The position numbers and the translations under genes are program-made. DNA of 9,525 nucleotides from Cuniculiplasma sp. (GTDB taxonomy: Archaea; Thermoplasmatota; Thermoplasmata; Thermoplasmatales; Thermoplasmataceae): assembly GCA_023256455.1 (NCBI GenBank), contig JAGDXN010000048.1:31437-40961 (forward strand), written 5' to 3'. The notes below the pieces were generated by a model that worked only from the letters and a program-made list of their open reading frames with translations, searched no databases and was not told the origin of the DNA. Positions 7,925 through 9,525 of the stretch are shown here, one piece after another. The first letter of the stretch is position 1. The number at the start of each line of letters is the position of its first letter.

Positions 7925-8871
7925 ATGGAAAAACCTCCGAGATTAAATAAAATGAGGGCAAGAATTGACATAACAAATGAGATTGCAAGATAATCTGCAA
8001 TCTTAAAGAGCCTTACCTTGGCCAGAACCTGCTCAATCATCACAATTATAAAAATCAATATGAGCCATTTGCCCAGCATAATAGGGATGTCAATAATTGA
8101 ACCAAAAAGGCCCGTTTGCATAAACCAGGGGAAAATGAAAAGATTCAAAAGAACAGAACCCAGAAGGAATTGTTTGATATATGCCCCATATTTGAGGAAA
8201 AATAAATTTCTTCCACCGTATTCATATATTCTTCCCTCATCGATCATTCCCATTTCAGCAAGTCCGGAGCTTTCAACCGGAAGTTTTCCCGTTTCGAAAA
8301 TAAAGATCATGAAAAAGGCAATACTGGATAGGAGATGGGTTAGAGAAAGAAATAAGGAGGGGTTGGAACCAACATATTGTGCAGTTACATAGGGATTGTT
8401 TGTGCCTGTCTCTATTGCAACAGCGAAAAAAACCAGAATCAGGGTTGGCTCTGCGAGTGCAGAAAAGGAAGCGGATCGGGATGCCCCCATCATGGCAAGG
8501 TTATTGCCCGAATCGTTTGCACCCATTATGAGCAATACTGATGAGAGGGTAAACAGCATTGCTCCCCCAAGAAAATCCACCATAGGGGCGAAAAGTGTTG
8601 GGAAAGGTATTATTACTGGAATTACAAAGGCTATGGTGAAAAGGATAGAAAAGTAAAGTATGGGGGCCCATGAATATGTAAGCGTTGAACCATATACTCT
8701 TGTATTCTCCTTTCTCAAGTATTTAGCAAGATCATAATAGGGCTGAAAAATACTGGGCCCCTTCCTAAACTCAGTTTTAGCCTTAAAATTTTCATAAATA
8801 CCGGCAACTAAAGGTGCCAATAATAAAACGCCAAATATCTGTATAGCCGTCTCCCAAACCAGATCGTTCAT
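7921..8871 (-). CDS. hyfC: HyfC/NuoH-like membrane anchor subunit
   Basis: First gene of the operon: 316 residues, about eight helices, nearly the same length as E. coli HyfC (315). NuoH/HyfC motifs are seen: RKGPSIFQPYYDLAKYLRKE (residues 36-55, the cytoplasmic loop after helix 1), MGASRSASFSALAEP (128-142), and FETGKLPVESSGLAEMGMIDEG (192-213, Glu193, Glu200, Glu206, Glu212) followed by YEYGGRNLFFLKYGAYIK. In complex I this subunit connects the peripheral arm to the ion channels, and these acidic loops form the funnel of charges. Here it should dock the NuoD-like and NuoB-like proteins encoded downstream. The start is set by GGAG (8884-8881), nine bases before ATG. The 93-base gap to rps17e holds a candidate promoter and several inverted repeats. 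Confidence 0.95.
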   Translation of the reverse strand: MNDLVWETAIQIFGVLLLAPLVAGIYENFKAKTEFRKGPSIFQPYYDLAKYLRKENTRVYGSTLTYSWAPILYFSILFTIAFVIPVIIPFPTLFAPMVDFLGGAMLFTLSSVLLIMGANDSGNNLAMMGASRSASFSALAEPTLILVFFAVAIETGTNNPYVTAQYVGSNPSLFLSLTHLLSSIAFFMIFIFETGKLPVESSGLAEMGMIDEGRIYEYGGRNLFFLKYGAYIKQFLLGSVLLNLFIFPWFMQTGLFGSIIDIPIMLGKWLILIFIIVMIEQVLAKVRLFKIADYLAISFVMSILALILFNLGGFSI

Positions 8872-8880
8872 CTATTCTTT

Positions 8881-8884
8881 CTCC
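8881..8884 (-). promoter_or_regulatory. Ribosome binding site of the first hyf-like gene
   Basis: GGAG on the minus strand, nine bases upstream of the hyfC ATG. It supports that start and indicates that the operon message has a leader, unlike the leaderless genes in the window. A small inverted repeat (ATTCA/TGAAT, 8887-8898) lies just upstream of it. Confidence 0.6.
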
Positions 8885-8899
8885 ATATTCAAATGAATA

Positions 8900-8944
8900 G
8901 ACGTTATCAGCCTTGGAGGCGGTTAACGGCTAACGTCATAGCCG
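8900..8944 (-). promoter_or_regulatory. Leader of hyf-like operon with two overlapping, mutually exclusive inverted repeats
   Basis: Seen in the sequence: a perfect 6-base inverted repeat CGGCTA (8927-8932) / TAGCCG (8939-8944) with a 6-base spacer. Also a longer one, GACGTTA (8900-8906) / TAACGTC (8931-8937), extended by GCC (8910-8912) / GGC (8928-8930) across a 3-base bulge. The two share 8928-8932, so only one can form at a time. The loop of the longer hairpin shows CCTCC on the transcribed strand, complementary to the GGAG ribosome binding site. GGTTAAC-GGCTAAC (8921-8934) is also a tandem 7-base repeat. It could act as a DNA operator, an RNA switch, or the end structure of the rps17e message; the sequence does not decide. 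Confidence 0.4.
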
Positions 8945-8956
8945 ATTTTAGACTTA

Positions 8957-8964
8957 CTTTTAAA
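8957..8964 (-). promoter_or_regulatory. Candidate TATA box for the hyf-like operon
   Basis: TTTAAAAG on the minus strand, directly after the rps17e stop codon. About 26 bases downstream the transcript would start near 8934, inside the inverted repeats, where a bound regulator would block initiation. It would give a leader of roughly 60 bases before hyfC. Co-transcription from rps17e is the alternative. The motif is short, so confidence is low. Confidence 0.35.
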
Positions 8965-9198
8965 CTACTCTACAGTCTGACCTGTAAATTCTGCTTCCTT
9001 AGCTGCCCTGTTTCTCTTCTTTATTACGTATCTTGTGCAATATCCGGTTATCAAATTGAGGTCTCTCTTAGATGCGCCCTCTACTACCTTTGATACAATC
9101 TCCTTATTCTTGTGAAAATTATCGGAGAATACTTCCGGCTTTGAACTCACAAGATCGATTGCAATTTTTTTAACGTACTGTGATCTTATACTTCCCAT
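8965..9198 (-). CDS. rps17e: 30S ribosomal protein S17e (archaeal)
   Basis: A 77-residue small basic protein of the archaeal/eukaryotic S17e family, part of the small ribosomal subunit and absent from bacteria. It begins MGSIRSQYVKKIAIDLV, matching the family start MG-x-[IV]-R with a basic amphipathic helix. It continues with FHKNKEIVSKV and the conserved core SKRDLNLITGYCTRYVIKKR (G52-Y53 region). About 15 residues after the core (NRAAKEAEFTGQTVE) form a charged C-terminal tail, somewhat longer than many archaeal versions. The start is supported by the family N-terminus and by a TATA box about 30 bases upstream, giving a nearly leaderless message. It is the strongest single pointer to an archaeal host. 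It is transcribed in the same direction as the Hyf-like operon but has no evident functional link to it. Confidence 0.95.
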   Translation of the reverse strand: MGSIRSQYVKKIAIDLVSSKPEVFSDNFHKNKEIVSKVVEGASKRDLNLITGYCTRYVIKKRNRAAKEAEFTGQTVE

Positions 9199-9210
9199 AC
9201 GACCGGCTCT

Positions 9211-9223
9211 GTATGTTTCATAC
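9211..9223. promoter_or_regulatory. Palindrome GTATGtttCATAC between TATA box and start of rps17e
   Basis: A perfect 5-base inverted repeat with a 3-base spacer, sitting immediately downstream of the rps17e TATA box and before the expected transcription start. A dimeric regulator bound here would stop RNA polymerase recruitment. Site and position are seen; regulation is inferred, and a short palindrome can occur by chance. Confidence 0.3.
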
Positions 9224-9236
9224 CTTTAAAAATATT
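9223..9236 (-). promoter_or_regulatory. TATA box of rps17e
   Basis: The minus strand reads AATATTTTTAAAGG. Its TTTTTAAA core is centred about 30 bases upstream of the rps17e ATG (9198), placing transcription start near 9203 and leaving about five untranslated bases. No Shine-Dalgarno sequence is needed or seen. The placement is typical of archaeal housekeeping promoters. Confidence 0.55.
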
Positions 9237-9283
9237 TCCAAGCAAATGGAAGATATTCTTGCTTTCCTCTCACTCTCTTACCT

Positions 9284-9321
9284 TATGTGGTATTACTGTT
9301 ATAAGTTGTAATTTCCACATA
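9284..9321. repeat. Interrupted inverted repeat able to form a 12-base-pair hairpin
   Basis: TATGTGG (9284-9290) pairs with CCACATA (9315-9321), and inside it ATTAC (9292-9296) pairs with GTAAT (9308-9312), with a small internal loop (1 versus 2 bases) and an 11-base terminal loop. It lies in the gap between divergent promoters, about 90 bases from rps17e. It may be an operator or part of a non-coding transcript. There is no T-run after it to suggest a terminator on the plus strand. Confidence 0.4.
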
Positions 9322-9389
9322 CAAAATAAATCTCTTGGGACCCTTAATTTTTAACAAGGAATCATATAAAAAATAATTATTAGTTTAAC

Positions 9390-9400
9390 TATATATAATA
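9390..9400 (+). promoter_or_regulatory. TATA box for a rightward gene at the window end
   Basis: TATATATAATA on the plus strand, centred about 27 bases before the ATG at 9422, the leaderless-promoter distance seen for the UspA gene too. It sits within an inverted repeat AACTAT (9387-9392) / ATAGTT (9401-9406), so a regulator could cover the TATA box. AT-rich composition makes chance symmetry likely. Confidence 0.45.
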
Positions 9401-9451
9401 ATAGTTCACAACACAAATGGTATGAACTCCTACCCATCTAGTGCAATATAA

Positions 9452-9525
9452 CTGAAAAAATTTATAATAGCAACAACAGCTATAGTTACTGTGATATTGG
9501 TTGCAGGAATAGCAATGCAACCTGC
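9452..9525 (+). CDS. Possible start of a secreted or membrane protein (partial, unusual start)
   Basis: The frame from 9452 encodes a signal-peptide-like segment, LKKFIIATTAIVTVILVAGI followed by AMQP, running off the window. It has two lysines, a long hydrophobic core and small residues, as in an archaeal Sec signal or N-terminal anchor. No ATG precedes it: the codon before CTG 9452 is TAA. In the same frame the well-placed leaderless ATG at 9422 gives only nine codons (MNSYPSSAI) before that TAA. The gene may start at CTG, or later at GTG 9491 or TTG 9497, or the 5' end may be interrupted. Function unknown. Confidence 0.3.
   Translation, partial: MKKFIIATTAIVTVILVAGIAMQP

Larger units (their letters stand above)
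9199..9525. other. Mostly non-coding right end with divergent promoters
   Basis: A 327-base stretch without a confident gene. It contains the rps17e promoter (minus strand), a long interrupted hairpin (9284-9321), AT-rich DNA from about 9330 to 9405, a TATA box on the plus strand near 9390-9400, and the probable beginning of a rightward gene from about 9422. No tRNA, CRISPR repeat or insertion-sequence end was recognised. Confidence 0.6.

Noticed and set aside
9372..9381. AATAATTATT palindrome and nearby AT-rich repeats
   Set aside because: AT-rich DNA upstream of a promoter readily gives such palindromes by chance; no further copy was noticed in the window.
1..9525. CRISPR array, tRNA or rRNA genes, insertion sequence or phage genes
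   Set aside because: No spaced direct repeats, cloverleaf-like segments, transposase motifs or terminal inverted repeats with target duplications were seen on either strand.

Overview
The window looks like chromosomal DNA from a thermoacidophilic archaeon of the Thermoplasmatales type. The evidence is an archaeal/eukaryotic-type ribosomal protein S17e, TATA boxes about 26-28 bases upstream of leaderless or nearly leaderless starts, GGAGG/GGTGA ribosome binding sites inside operons, and moderate-to-low GC. The bacterial-type DnaK-DnaJ pair also fits, since several archaea are known to have acquired it by transfer. The species cannot be named from sequence alone.

Layout. Positions 2-577 (+) hold the C-terminal third of DnaK, and 592-1683 (+) a complete DnaJ in the same operon. 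Positions 1766-2212 (+) hold a small UspA-type stress protein with its own leaderless promoter. Convergent to it, and filling most of the window on the minus strand (8871 down to 2229), is a six-gene operon for a membrane-bound complex of the group 4 hydrogenase / complex I superfamily. In transcription order it reads HyfC/NuoH-like, HyfE-like, HyfF-like, HyfG/NuoD-like, a ferredoxin-NuoB (HyfI) fusion, and HyfB-like. All five junctions are 4-base ATGA stop/start overlaps. Upstream of it, also on the minus strand, is rps17e (9198-8965). The right end (9199-9525) is intergenic, with hairpins, a clear TATA box, and the start of what may be a secreted or membrane protein.

How the genes work together. 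DnaK/DnaJ refold proteins and UspA is a stress protein. The Hyf-like operon encodes a quinone-independent-looking ion pump: two antiporter-like subunits (HyfB, HyfF), the NuoH-like heel (HyfC), a small membrane subunit (HyfE), and a peripheral arm of NuoD-like and NuoB-like proteins. The main point of interest is the NuoD/HyfG-like subunit. It keeps the family fold signatures but has lost all four cysteines that hold the Ni-Fe centre, and it also lacks the histidine expected of the complex I quinone site. Its partner keeps all four ligands of the proximal [4Fe-4S] cluster and has a fused single-cluster half-ferredoxin. The complex is therefore probably an Ehr-type (energy-converting hydrogenase-related) machine. 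It would take electrons from a ferredoxin-like donor and use an unidentified acceptor, not protons/H2 at a Ni-Fe site. The leader of this operon can form two mutually exclusive hairpins, which may be an operator or an attenuator-like control.
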